Of a stretch of DNA of 64,000 bases, positions 11,923 to 22,602 are shown in pieces. Origin of the DNA: Acanthamoeba lenticulata (lineage: Eukaryota; Discosea; Longamoebia; Acanthamoebidae); contig NAVB01000156.1 in assembly GCA_002179805.1 (NCBI GenBank), forward strand, positions 1-64,000, written 5' to 3'. Under the pieces are notes generated by a model. It saw only the letters and a program-made list of their open reading frames with translations. It made no database searches and had not been told where the DNA came from. The stretch's first letter is position 1; each line of letters begins with the position of its first letter. The position numbers and the translations under genes were made by a program.

Positions 11923-14364
11923 ATGAAGAGGGCGCACGACGGACATCTTGGACCTAACAGCGGCACCGAGGTAGCGGCTCCAGGACCACTTTCCGTCGTA
12001 CGTCGTTGCCCCACCAAAGTCTCTTTCTTGGTTCGGAACAAACGACCTGACCCTGGACTGGTCGCCATCTTCATGTCGCGAAGGTGGAAGAGGACAATGC
12101 GGGGCTGAAGCAGAAAAAAGCGCGTACCGACGAGCAAACAACGACCCAGCCAACGACTTTGTCTCTGTCGTACGGCAGCTTATCTCTCCTGTTTTGATAC
12201 CTTTCGAGTTCTGCTGGCTCATGGTGGTGGTGGTGGACTGATCGACCCTTCTCCACATTCAGCACGGAGGAACAAGAAGAAGGGAGGGTGGATCTGGCTG
12301 ACGAGGAGGCCATCGTCAACGCGCTCCTGGCAAAGCCCAACTGGAAGAGCAAAGTCGCCGACCCGGTGATCGCGCGTCGCTACGCCGAGGAGGCAGCCAA
12401 GCAGGGCGCCTCGCAGGCCACGATCGCTTCGGCCCTCCGGCGGCTGCTCAACCTCGCCGTGGGCACTACCGAAAGGACGCTCTACATCCCAAGCGGCGAC
12501 GATTATGAGTACGACAGCGACTTTCGTATCGCCGAGAACGAGGAGGACCTGTGGGAGAAGGGAACGGTGCCCAGCATCAAGCCCCCCACCAAGGCCGATG
12601 AGCAAAAGAAAGAGGACGAGGACGAGGACGAGGAAAAGGATGGAGAAGACAAAGACGAAGATGATGATGACGATGAAGACGATGAAGACGAGGACGACGA
12701 CCGCACCGTGCACAAGCAGTATGTGAGTGAAGTCAATTACGTGGACGGACTGGTGCCTGATGAGCTGCGCAAGCGGATCGAGGCACAGCTCGACGCCATC
12801 GCCGACGCCCCGGAGAAGGACTGGCACCCTGGTTCTGACGGCAAGGTGTCCCAGCCTCCCGCCCCTCTCCTCCCCGCAGCGCGGCGCAGCTGTTCTCAAG
12901 CGCGCGCGTTTCGTGTGTGAGCTCGAGTGCACACTCTCACCAAGCGACTGGGGCCGACTCGTAGGTCCAGGACCTGATCCACCCGTCGCTCTATCCCTAC
13001 ATCCGTGGCATCTCCTATGACCCTCAAGAGCCGGTCGTCCAGGCCGAGAAGAAGACCAAGAAGAAGGCCGAGAAGGACAGCAAGACCGACGACGACGACG
13101 ACGACGACAAGTCCGCGAAAGACGACGACGAAGAAAAGAAGAAAGAGGACGAGGACGATGATGATGACGACGAAGATGAAGATGACGAGGAGGATGAAGA
13201 TGAGGCAAGGGACTACTCAGTTGTGGAGGAATACGGGGGTGATGTCGAACATGAACGAGAGTACGACCGCCTGGAGAAGGAGATCGAGGGCGCGGATTCG
13301 ATCTACCAGTGGCTGCCGGCCGAGTTTCACGTGTTGCCCGATGGCCAAGTGCGCATCATGTCCTACATCAACAACCTCGACCGGGCCAAGCACGGCGCGC
13401 TCTACGACGACATCGCCAACGTGTTCCGCCTCTTTGTGCCGCTCTTCAACGGCCTCCTCTACGGCTCTGGTTTCCGTGGTTTGCAGAGCTTGTATGGACG
13501 GCGGCTGCAAGTGATCGTCAAGGCGGCCAACTACGTGCTGCAGCCCGGCCAGGACTACGAGGGCACATGGCACGTGGAGGGCATGAAGCACGAGCACATC
13601 CTTGCGTCGGGCATCTACTACTACGCCAAGAGCGACAACATCAACGACATGGGCCTCGCCTTCCGCACCAAGCGCGACAACTCGTTCCACAACAGGCAAC
13701 GATCCCACAATCTGAGCTTCAACGTAAACATGGGCAAGGTAACAACATCATCTTTTGCTGCCTATTTCTCTTACGTATTTTTTTTTTAATTACTTTTAAA
13801 ATAGAATTACTTTTTTGTTTTATTACTTCATCTTTTGTTTTTTTTTAAAAAAAAACAAAAACAAATAATTGATTTAAAGCTAACCTATCGGCGTGCAGAT
13901 GGACACGCCCGAGGGCCGCTGTGTGGTGTTCACCAACGACATGCAGCACAAGGTCAAGCTGCTTAGCAATGCCTCTGACTCTGTGGGCGTCCGCAAGATC
14001 CTTTGCTTCTTCCTCGTAGATCCTGATGTCAGGTTTGTGTTGTTCGAGTCTGCCCAGGCGGAAGGCGTGCGTGTGAGCGCTGACAGCCCTGAGTGGCAAC
14101 AGGATCAAGTCATCAGCAGACATTCCGCCGCAGCAATGGGAGCCCATGAACCGCGTGGTGACCAAGACGCTCATCGGCGCGACCCTCAGGACCGGTGTGC
14201 GCCTGCCCCCCGAGCTGATCGACCACATCGTGAGCCTGGCCAAGTGGGGCCTGACCAAGGAGGAGGCACTGAAACATCGCGAGGCCCTCATGAGCGAGCG
14301 CAAGTACTTCATAGCTGCCAACAACCGTCTTTACGAGCGGGAGTTCAGCTTCTGTGAGCACTAG
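11923..14364 (+). CDS. DUF4246 protein, 2-oxoglutarate/Fe(II) oxygenase-like
   Basis: Exon 1 (11923-11970) opens MKRAHDGHLGPN. Exon 2 begins at 12084, and its GTACGG donor joins a third exon reading STEEQEEGRVDLADEE. The conserved DUF4246 core includes NYVDGLVPDELR, DLIHPSLYPY, AEFHVLPDGQVRIMSYINNL, VFVPLF-type helices, then WHVEGMKHEHILASGIYYY (H-x-E) and, after an AT-rich intron (about 13739-13897), FTNDMQHKVK and RKILCFFLVDP. H-x-E plus the distal H and R match the iron and 2-oxoglutarate ligands of double-stranded beta-helix oxygenases, so an oxygenase activity is inferred. Two long Asp/Glu/Lys-rich inserts (about 12605-12710 and 13050-13205) interrupt the domain. The C-terminal exon ends ...REFSFCEH. 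The substrate is unknown; DUF4246 proteins are mostly fungal and protist. Confidence 0.85.
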
Positions 14365-14533
14365 TGCGCTGCAGCCCGGGCTTGCCCCAGTGTGGTGCAC
14401 CATTAATGACAGATAAAAATACAAAAAATTTTGGAGTACACCAATGCATTGGTCGCCCTTGATTGTGCCCTTTTTTCTTGTTATTCCATTCCGCCAACTT
14501 CTTTTCTATTGATTAACCCGAACCGAGAAGGCC

Positions 14534-15613
14534 ATGAATTGGGAGGAAGAAGAAGTCACTGAACCCCCCACTACCAAGAAGCAAAGAATAACATATACCA
14601 CTAGGCCACTGCAGGAAAACCAGCACGGCCTCACCACGGTGGGCATGGGAGACCTCATGATGGAGCTCGTCACATACATCTTCCAGTTTGTGGAGCCCCT
14701 CACCCTTCCAGCGTGCCGTGCTGTGTGCCACACATGGAAACAAGCGTGCCAACAACATCACCTTCTCTTGCCACGCGTGGCCACCTCTGTGGCAGACCTC
14801 CTGCCATATTTTGCCACTTTTGTGGCCGCCAGGGGCTGGTTGTCCCTGCTCCAGTGGGCGCATTCCAACGGCTGCCCATGGGATGCGTGGACCTTTGCTT
14901 CTGCTGCCGAGGGAGGCCACCTGGCCGTGCTGCAGTGGTTGCACGCCAATGGCTGCCCCTGGAACAACTCGACCTGCCGCTCAGCAGCTGCAGGTGGCCA
15001 CCTGGCTGTGCTCCAGTGGTTGCATGCCAACGGCTGCCCATGGGATGCGTGTACATGTTCTGCCGCAGCCAGGGAAGGCAACTTGGCGGTGCTCCAGTGG
15101 GCACGGGACCACAGCTGCCCATGGGATGCGCATACCTGCAGCAACGCCGCTGCGGGCGGCCACTGGGAAGTGCTCCAGTGGGCCCGCCAAAACGGCTGCC
15201 CGTGGGACAAGGACACGTGCAGCAGCGTGGCTGGGGGCGGCCACCTGGACGTGCTGCAGTGGGCTCGTGCCAACGGCTGCCCGTGGGACCAGGCCACCTG
15301 CGCCATGGCGGCCAGTAGAGGCCACTTGGCTGTGCTCCAGTGGGCGAGAGTGAATGGCTGCCCATGGGACGAGGACACGTGCAGCAGCGCGGCTGCGGGC
15401 GGCCACCTGGACGTGCTGCAGTGGGCTCGTGCCAACGGCTGCCCGTGGAACGAGGAAACCAGCGTCATGGCGGCCGGAAGAGGCCACTTGGTCGTGCTCC
15501 AGTGGGCACGGGCCAACGGCTGCCCTTGGGATGAGGAGACCTGCAGACAAGCAAGCAGGAGAAAGCACCTGAAGGTGTTCCAGTGGGCCCGGGACAATGG
15601 CTGCCCCTGGTAA
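14534..15613 (+). CDS. F-box-like protein with 27-residue ankyrin-like repeats, intronless
   Basis: A single uninterrupted frame of 359 residues. Residues about 37-75 (MELVTYIFQFVEPLTLPACR...VCHTWKQAC) resemble an F-box helix pair, which would recruit an SCF ubiquitin ligase. From about residue 100 there are ten tandem 27-residue repeats of the form HLxVLQWARANGCPWDxxTC followed by an Ala/Gly-rich turn, the divergent ankyrin type common in Acanthamoeba and in giant viruses (pandoraviruses, mimiviruses). The last copy stops straight after NGCPW at 15613. Repeats are up to about 90% identical in DNA, pointing to recent tandem expansion. It is the only multi-domain gene in the window without an intron, while both flanking genes are intron-rich. 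Target binding is inferred from the architecture. Confidence 0.85.
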   Translation: MNWEEEEVTEPPTTKKQRITYTTRPLQENQHGLTTVGMGDLMMELVTYIFQFVEPLTLPACRAVCHTWKQACQQHHLLLPRVATSVADLLPYFATFVAARGWLSLLQWAHSNGCPWDAWTFASAAEGGHLAVLQWLHANGCPWNNSTCRSAAAGGHLAVLQWLHANGCPWDACTCSAAAREGNLAVLQWARDHSCPWDAHTCSNAAAGGHWEVLQWARQNGCPWDKDTCSSVAGGGHLDVLQWARANGCPWDQATCAMAASRGHLAVLQWARVNGCPWDEDTCSSAAAGGHLDVLQWARANGCPWNEETSVMAAGRGHLVVLQWARANGCPWDEETCRQASRRKHLKVFQWARDNGCPW

Positions 15614-15841
15614 AGGGAGAAGATTGTAATCAAATCCAACAATTGCAGCCAGTGGCCTGGACGTACCCATAGTCGCGGGTCGTCTAACCCAGCCCTGTAA
15701 CGCCCCCCGAAAACGAAATTTAAAACGTCAATGTTTTATTTTATTGAATTGTGCCAACCAACAAGAAATCAAAAATGAGTGATACAACCAACCAAGTCTT
15801 TCCGGCCTTTGGCGCAGTTCACTTTCTACTAACAACAGACA

Positions 15842-18573
15842 ATGGAGAAGCCGCAACTTGTGGCCTTCATCATTTTTGGCGCTTTTCTTGTAGTGGCCTC
15901 GGTCCTGGCCCTTGCCCTTGGAATCGGGTTGGGGGTACGTTACCTCGTCTGCGCGCAGTTTGCCGCCCCGGTGGCAGTGCCTTTCGTGCCTCAACTTTTT
16001 CAATCTTTTTTTTTTCCTCCTCTTCTTCAGGTCGGCCTCTCCGATGGCAGCTTGCCCGGACGCGGAGGCGGCAGCGGCACGAGTGGTGGCCCCCCGACGG
16101 TTCCGTACAGCGGGCAGCTCGTGGTGAAGTGCTCCGCGGGCGGCAAGTACACCGGCACCCCGGCGAACCCGCCCACGAACGTGACCTTCTTGACCAACGT
16201 GGCCGGCCAAACGGGCTGGTTCGCGTCTCCGGCCGTGGTTGACCTCGACGACGATGGATCGATGGAAGTACGGCTGGCCCATCGTTCATTTTAAATGGGG
16301 AGTTGCGCTCATTGGTCGGCTGTGTGTTATGTTAGATAATTGCGGCGTACTACTCGCTGTACGTGTATTCATCGACCTTCTCGCTGCTCGCCTCCGCCAG
16401 CGGAAGCAGTCGTGTCTATGCACCGCACGTCGTGCAAGATGTGGACAAGGACGGCAAGATCGAGATCATCGTGGGCCGGGGCAACGACGTCGTTTGCTAC
16501 AACTATGGTGAGCTTCCTCCTCCTTGACGTCCTCGTCCTCACAAAGAGGATCCAGTTGACTAAACCGTGGAGTCTTTATATCCCATCAAGCTTCGCAAGC
16601 TCTGACCCAGAAGTGGGCCGCCCAGGCCGCGTCGTCCACGGACTATGAGGTGAGGGGCTTGGCCGCGGCCGACGTCAACGGCGACGGCTACCTTGAAATC
16701 ATCGCCACGACCACCGAAACCACTGGCGTCTCTGGTACGCAGTCGACGTCGCGTGAGGCGCGAGAGTGGCCGCTTCCTGTGTGAGCTGACCTCACCATGC
16801 TCGGCCGCCTTGTGGGGCAGTGTACGTGTTCGACCACACGGGCGCCGTTCTCTCCGGGTGGCCGCGCTACGATTCCAGCGACAGTTCCGTCAACGGCGAA
16901 GGCCTGTCGGGCTATGGTATGTACGGCCTCAACGTTGGCGTGGGCAAGCTCAACAACAACGGGGACTCGAACCTGCAGATTGTGACCACCTTTGATAGTA
17001 CGTTGAAGGGCTCTCCTCTTTTCCTTCCGACCATGAATCCTCATGAGCCTTCCCCCCACTCAACTCAGCTTCTTGTTGTGTTGTTTTGCGCAGATCATCA
17101 GATTCAAGTGTTCAACTACGACGGCTTCACCGTTAACGCCTCACCCTACTACACCAACCCCGTACGAAATTCGTGTTTTCGATGTCTTGGCATTCCAGGA
17201 ATGATCTGACGGTGATGTTGTGTTCGATGTCACACAGCAATCCAAATGGTTGGGGCAGCGTTTGCGGTGGGGACAGTTCATCCGATACTATGACGCCTGG
17301 GTACGTCAATGCAAACACGCACCACTGTTTACCAAGCAAAGTAAGTAGTAGTACTAAGTACCAACATGTACATATATTCGCCTGTCAATGTCATGTGGCC
17401 AGGTTGAGGAGGCGTACTACCACAACCACACCTATCAAGCCGACGTGTCGGTGAACCCCTGGCTGCAGTTCACCGCCTCACCGCCCAGTGTGGCTGATCT
17501 GGACCGAGATGGTCAGTCGCTCTCCTGGCCCTTCCTCCTTTCAGGGTTCTTGAACCAACACTCTTCTTCTTCCTCTTCTTACGTTCACCTCAGGTCAAGC
17601 TGAGGTGATTGTGGTCCCGAATGTGGAGTCGGCTCCGTCTGGCAGCTACGTCACGCAATACTACTCGCCCATCGTGCTGAATGGCGTAACCGACGATCAA
17701 CTCTCGGCCACGCGTTTCCCCGGTTGGACTGAGTTCCCGAAAGGCTCCACGCCCGTGCATGTCAACGGCTACTACCCGCCCAGTGCTCCCCCCGCGCCAG
17801 TCATCGGTTCGTACTGCACTTTTTTTTTGTTTATTGTTTATTGTTTATTCACTTTTTGATGGCTTTGATAGTGGACATCCTTGGTGATTCTAAGCTGGAG
17901 ATCATCACAACTCTCAATGACGGCGCCATGTACTGCTTTGACTACACCTCCAAGCTGTTGTGGAGCTACAACTTCAAGAATGGATTGTCCATCATGTTCA
18001 GGTACTGAATCCAATTATTAATAAAAAATAATAAAAGTAAATAGGCTAACCAGTTGATCAATCAGCTCGGAACCGACTGTGGCGGATTTGAACAAAGATG
18101 GATCCTACGAGATCATTTTCACCACCTTCGGCAGCCCTGGTGTTGCATCAGGTAAGGCAGCTCATTCGCCAACAGCAGGAACTTTGCTGGTGCTTTGTGA
18201 GTTAACCCAGAGGTGGCGTGTACAGGGTATCTCATCATCTTGGCCGCGAATGGCGTTGAACTGCAAAAGATCAAGCTCAAAGAGACGGAAGGCTACAATG
18301 ACAGCAATGGCAACGGTGCGCCGGCAGCACCGACTGTGGCGGATGTCAACGGCGATGGCAATCTGGAGGTACTGCTTGCTAGTTGAATTGAACTGGACAA
18401 CAACAAGTGCTCTCTGAAAGTTGGCCTTCTTACCACTTCTACAATCACAGATTCTTGTCCAAACGTTTGATCATGGCATGGACATCTTCTCAGCTGTTGG
18501 TTCTACTTCAGAGTGCGTTGCCTGGCCCTCTGCCAGAGGAGGTTACCAGAGGACAGGAGCGCCAGATGTGTAA
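15842..18573 (+). CDS. FG-GAP/VCBS repeat membrane protein (integrin-alpha-like propeller)
   Basis: Starts MEKPQLVAFIIFGAFLVVASVLALALGIG: a short basic N-terminus, then one membrane helix, so a type II signal anchor. The rest is an ectodomain of blades, each with a D-x-[DN]-x-D-G calcium loop followed by (M/L/Y)EI: VVDLDDDGSMEI, VQDVDKDGKIEI, AADVNGDGYLEI, VADLDRDGQAEV, VADLNKDGSYEI and VADVNGDGNLEI. These are FG-GAP repeats and imply a calcium-bound seven-blade propeller for adhesion or ligand binding. At least ten introns (for example 16501-16590, 17820-17870), many with GTACG donors. The frame ends at TAA 18571-18573 after YQRTGAPDV, and an AATAAA lies about 17 bases downstream. No enzyme motif is visible. 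Confidence 0.87.
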
Positions 18574-18717
18574 CATAATGGCCCGTAAATAAATTTTCTT
18601 TTTTGTTTTTAATTTTTTTATAATGTAATAATTTTTTAAAATGAAAACTAAAAACGAAGGCCTTCGCTTTCTGCTTTTTGGAGCTCCAACCACAAGAAAG
18701 AGACACCCAAAGAGGTC

Positions 18718-20676
18718 TCACTGGCGCAGCTGCTCCACCTTTTTGCGAAGGAGAGAGGTCTTGAAGTCGCCAGATAGGTTCTTGTTCTGCATCTCGGCGA
18801 GCACCTCGTCGGCCCGCGCGACCGCGCCCGCGCGCACGTACGCGTCAAGCAGCACGTTGTAGATCTTGACGCCCACGACCAGCCCGCGCGCTTCCATCTC
18901 GCGCACCAGCCCGCGCGCCGTCTCCCACGCGCCGTTCCGCGTGGCGATGTCGATCACGCGCCCGTAGATGGCCGGGCTGGGCGCCGGCCCGTCGCGCTTC
19001 ATCAGCTCGAGCAGGCCCAGCGCCTCTTCCACCCGCGCCTCGTCATCACTCTGCCGCTGTTGCCCTGCGCTTGGCAGCTTTCTGGACTCGTCGTTGTCAG
19101 AGTCGGCGTCGATGGCCTGGAGGAGCGTCTGGAAGGTCTCCAGGCTGGGCGCCGCCCGAGCCTCGCGCATGCGGCCGAAGAGGGTCCGGGCCTTGTCCGA
19201 CAGGCCGGCCCGCTGGCAGGCGCGGAGGAGCAAGTTGTAGAGACCCGTGTTAGGCGCCAGAGTCGGAAACTCGGGCGCGAGGCGGTCGATCATCGCCAGC
19301 GCTCGGTCGACCTGCCGCCCGACCTTGGCCTGCTGTCGCGGAATATCGAGGACGAGGCCATCCTCTTCACCTCCGCCGCCCGCGTCAGCATTAGCCTCGT
19401 TGGTTTCTTCCCCGGCCGAGGTCGGGTCCTGGAGGACAACCCGCACGAGGCTGTGGAGCGTCACGACGTCCGGCGCGAGGCCTGCCCGCTTCATCTCGCG
19501 CAGCAGATCGAGCGCGCGTCCGATCCTCCGCTCGGACTCGGCCTCGTCGCGGCCGTCGTGGTTCTCGCCGGCGGCACCGTCGTCGCGACAGGCAAAGATG
19601 AGGGCGTTGTACGTGTTCACCGTGGGCGCCACGCCGTCGTTCTTCATCTCGGCCAAGAGCCCCGCGAGGGCCTCCACGTCACGCTGCGCTGTAAAGTGCT
19701 CATAAGGTCAGAAGCGCTGTTGGTCGCGTGCATGCGTGCGAGGGGCAAAGGCGCCAGCGTACGTTGCGAGGCCAGCGCCGAGATGAGGACGTTGTAGGTG
19801 ATGGCGTTGGGCGCGACCTGGCGGGCCCGCATGGCCGCCAGCACGTCCCAGGCGCGCGTGGGCTGGCCCGTCTTGGCGCAGGCGTCGATGAGCGCCGTGT
19901 AGACGACGACGTCGGGCGCCACGCCAAAGAGGTCCATCAGGCCCAGCACCTCGAACCCGCGTGCCAGGTCCTTGCATCGCCCGCAGAGCTGGACGAGGCT
20001 CGTGAAGATCCACGCGTCGGGCACCACCTGGAGCCCGTGCATGCGCTCCAGCGCGCGAAAGGCCGACGCGATGTCCCGATTGTTGGAGCACACCTTGACC
20101 AGCGAGGTGAAGGCGTGTAGCGACGGCACCACGCCGCGCCTCGCGGCGGCGTCGAGGAGCGCGTAGCCGGCGGGCACCGCGTCGCGGTGGGGCGGCAGGT
20201 GGGCCATGGCCTGCAGGAGCAGGTTGAGGTCCGTGCCGGTCTTCCAGCGCACGCCGCGCACCAGCGCCAGCGCGCGTTGGGCCAGCGCGTAGTGCTTGGG
20301 TTGGCGGCCGCACGACTTGAGCAGCGCCGTCACGAGCCTGCAGGCAAGGACATGTCGTGGTTCAGATCATCAAGACGAGGCCAAGAAGTGGTTCGGGCGG
20401 GCATGGGAGGCGGTACTTGAGGTCGAGCGGGGTCTTGTTCTTCATCTGGTCTTCGAGGGCGCGCAGGTTGACCTCTAACGCGGGCACAATGCGGCCGCCC
20501 TTGTTTGGCGTCTGCCCCTCATGTTGCCGCTGCTGTTGTTGCGGCTCCTTGAGGTCCGAGCTTTGGGACACGCTCGCCAGGCTTCTGGTGCTAACAAGAC
20601 AGTAGCAAGGCTGGAGGCGAAGCGTGGGCGTGCCAACTACACGAGGGCGGCGAGAACGATGAGACTCGACCCACAT
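18718..20676 (-). CDS. Pentatricopeptide repeat (PPR) protein, probably mitochondrial
   Basis: The N-terminus from ATG 20676 is rich in Arg, Ser and Thr and lacks acidic residues after position 4 (SHRSRRPRVVGTPTLRL...), which fits a mitochondrial presequence. After an intron near 20335-20415 the protein reads LVTALLKSCGRQPKHYALA and then PPR units: VPSLHAFTSLVKVCSN, VPDAWIFTSLVQLCGR, APDVVVYTALIDACAKTG, APNAITYNVLISAL, APTVNTYNALIFACRD, APDVVTLHSLVRV, APNTGLYNLLLRACQRAG, APSLETFQTLLQAI, SPAIYGRVIDIATRNG and VVGVKIYNVLLDAYVRAG. PPR proteins bind organellar RNA one base per repeat for processing, stability or editing; the target is not predictable by eye here. A second intron lies at about 19695-19762. 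Stop at 18718-18720. Confidence 0.88.
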
Positions 20677-21012
20677 CACGGCAAGGTATATTCACATACG
20701 TGCGGCGTAGTGAGGACGTGGGAGCAGGGAACGGCTTTGGCCAAATCGAGAGGCCAGACAAGAAGAAGCCCCGACACGAGCGCGCATCTGTGGCAGTAGT
20801 GCATGGCCAGCCGGAGCTCGGTGCAACCTGAGTTGTTTGAGCGGACAATTGTAAGCTGCCACAAGCAACGTCTACCAGAGCACAACACGTTGGCACGCAC
20901 CGACTGAGGCCACTCCGCATCTTGCTTGTGAGGCAGCAAAATCTTCATTTTTTCTTTTGTTTTTCTTTTTTCCTTTTTTGTTCGAAACAATGATAAAAAT
21001 GTCTGGGGTCCT
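20677..21012. other. Intergenic region, no gene seen
   Basis: 336 bases between the PPR start and the stop of the HAD gene, both on the minus strand. It should hold the PPR promoter and the HAD 3' end. T-rich runs near 20945-20982 precede the HAD stop. No conserved coding pattern is visible on either strand. Confidence 0.4.
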
Positions 21013-22111
21013 TCAAGCGGGGAGGAGGTGGAGGTCGAGGAGGGCCTGCTTGAGCACCTCCGGCTTTTGAGTGTGCGCGCTGAAGCAGAAGCCGAGCATT
21101 CCCAGCTCCGACGCCGTGGTGATGTTCTCCTGCTTGTCGTCGACAAACAGCACCTCGGAGGCCTGGAGGTCTTCGCCCACCTCCTCCCGCAGCTTGGCCA
21201 GAGTGACTTCGTAGATGGCCTTGGCCGGTTTGGCCGACCTCACCGCCTGCGAGACGATCACCTGGTAGGCCAACAACAACAACAACAAAAAAAAAACACA
21301 CACACAAAAAAACACAAAAAGTCAGCCCTGTGTAGCAGAGAGGGAGGGGCATTGAGACCGCACCAGCTCTTTCTTGAAGACGTCGTAGAAGCCAAACTTG
21401 GTGGCGATTTGGTCGAGCCACTACACAGCGGGTCCTTCGTGTGAGCGCAGTGGTAGTTGTGTAGAACAGGAAGGGGAGACGCACCTCAGAGGAGTGGTTT
21501 GAGCAGATGGCAATGGCGGTGCCGGCCTGCTTGACCTGCCGGGCCAGCTCCAAGCACTCAGAATAGCAGTAGTAGCTCTCCTGAAGTAGCTGCTGGAGCT
21601 CTTCCACAGGCTCTCGAACCTGCTTCACTGCGGCGTGCGTGAGCCGAGCAGCCGCAAAGAAAAGAAAGAAAACACAAAGGAGGCTGTACCCATGGTCTTG
21701 AAGTCCAGCCAGTAGTCGGCCTCCTTGTACTCGGGCATGGACTTGATGTTGTTCCAGTACTTGTAGCACGGCCCGGGCTTGCTTCCCGGCCCTTTGTGGC
21801 AGTACCTGAGGAAGGACGCGGAGACTTAGCCCCAGCAGCAGAGAGAAACAACGCAGAGATTGAGGGAAGGAAAGTTGCGCACTGGATAGAGTCCCTCAGT
21901 TCCTCAGGGTAACGCTGGGCCAGAGTCTTGAGCATGCGGCTGGGCACGTTCCCTGAGCAGAAAGGGCGTGAGTAGTTCCACGCTTGCAGGAAGCGATCAA
22001 AAAACAACGAGCTCAACACGCACCAGCAAGAACGCCGCCACAGTCAAAGATGACAGCGCGGATCTTGGTCGAGGGGTCCCTCTGCGGCTTGACGGCGCTG
22101 GTCACTTCCAT
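21013..22111 (-). CDS. HAD-superfamily hydrolase (YihX/sEH-N-like)
   Basis: Start ATG at 22111. Exon 1 ends in IRAVIFDCGGVLAG, which is HAD motif I of the DxGGV type seen in soluble epoxide hydrolase N-domains and YihX-like sugar phosphatases. It is followed by exons with GNVPSRMLKTLAQRYP, YWLDFKTM, a helical cap (EPVEELQQLLQESYY), motif II AIAICSNHSSE (S/N after a hydrophobic strand), KPAKAIYEVTL (motif III Lys) and VLFVDDKQENITTASELGM (motif IV, VDDxxxN). These support a magnesium-dependent phosphatase; the substrate is not deducible. Five introns; one near 21265-21360 contains CAA/A-rich simple repeats. The C-terminus is ...LLDLHLLPA with the stop at 21013-21015. Divergent with the OTU gene, 491 bases between starts. 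Confidence 0.86.
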
Positions 22112-22602
22112 CTCGTTCTTCTTGGCGCACGAATTTTGAAGACCCTTTACCGTTTTATTTTCAGGACCCTTTTTCCCTTTTCTTGCCTTCGAAAAGCCGC
22201 CGATACGCGGATGCCCATCTTCTGGCGGCGCCAGCTCGTCTCCTCGTTCCCCTTCAGCAGTCCTTCAGCTGTAGGAGGCTCGAAGCGTGGCCGGTTCTGC
22301 AGCCTGTCGCGTGTGCGACACGTCGAGACCAGATAGTAAAGTATGAAAAGAATTTCCTCACAGTCGCTCGGGCATACCTGGCAATTTTGTGCGAAGACAG
22401 CGAGCGCGAAACAACAAGAGGCAACCGACAGAACGGCGTGAGGCGGCAGGACGACGCAAGAGAAGCGCAGGCGCTGCACCACATCTTCCTTCTTCGTGCA
22501 GTATCACTTTCCATTCGCACGAGCAAAGCGCAGCATCAAAAGTTCCTAGGCACGCACTTTGACCGTCTCTGCAAAGATCTAATTCAATCAAAACGAGAAG
22601 AA
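22112..22602. promoter_or_regulatory. Divergent intergenic region
   Basis: 491 bases separate the HAD start (-) from the OTU start (+). It must contain both promoters. Frames crossing it have no family resemblance and their composition is non-coding. No clear core promoter motif was recognised. Confidence 0.4.

Noticed and set aside
12219..13208. Long minus-strand frame with runs of Val/Ile/Phe/Leu over the DUF4246 gene
   Set aside because: It is the reverse reading of the Asp/Glu repeats; the plus strand carries the conserved family blocks.
14758..15642. Minus-strand frames with a regular repeat over the ankyrin-like gene
   Set aside because: They mirror the 81-base repeat; the plus strand reads the known repeat consensus with start and stop.
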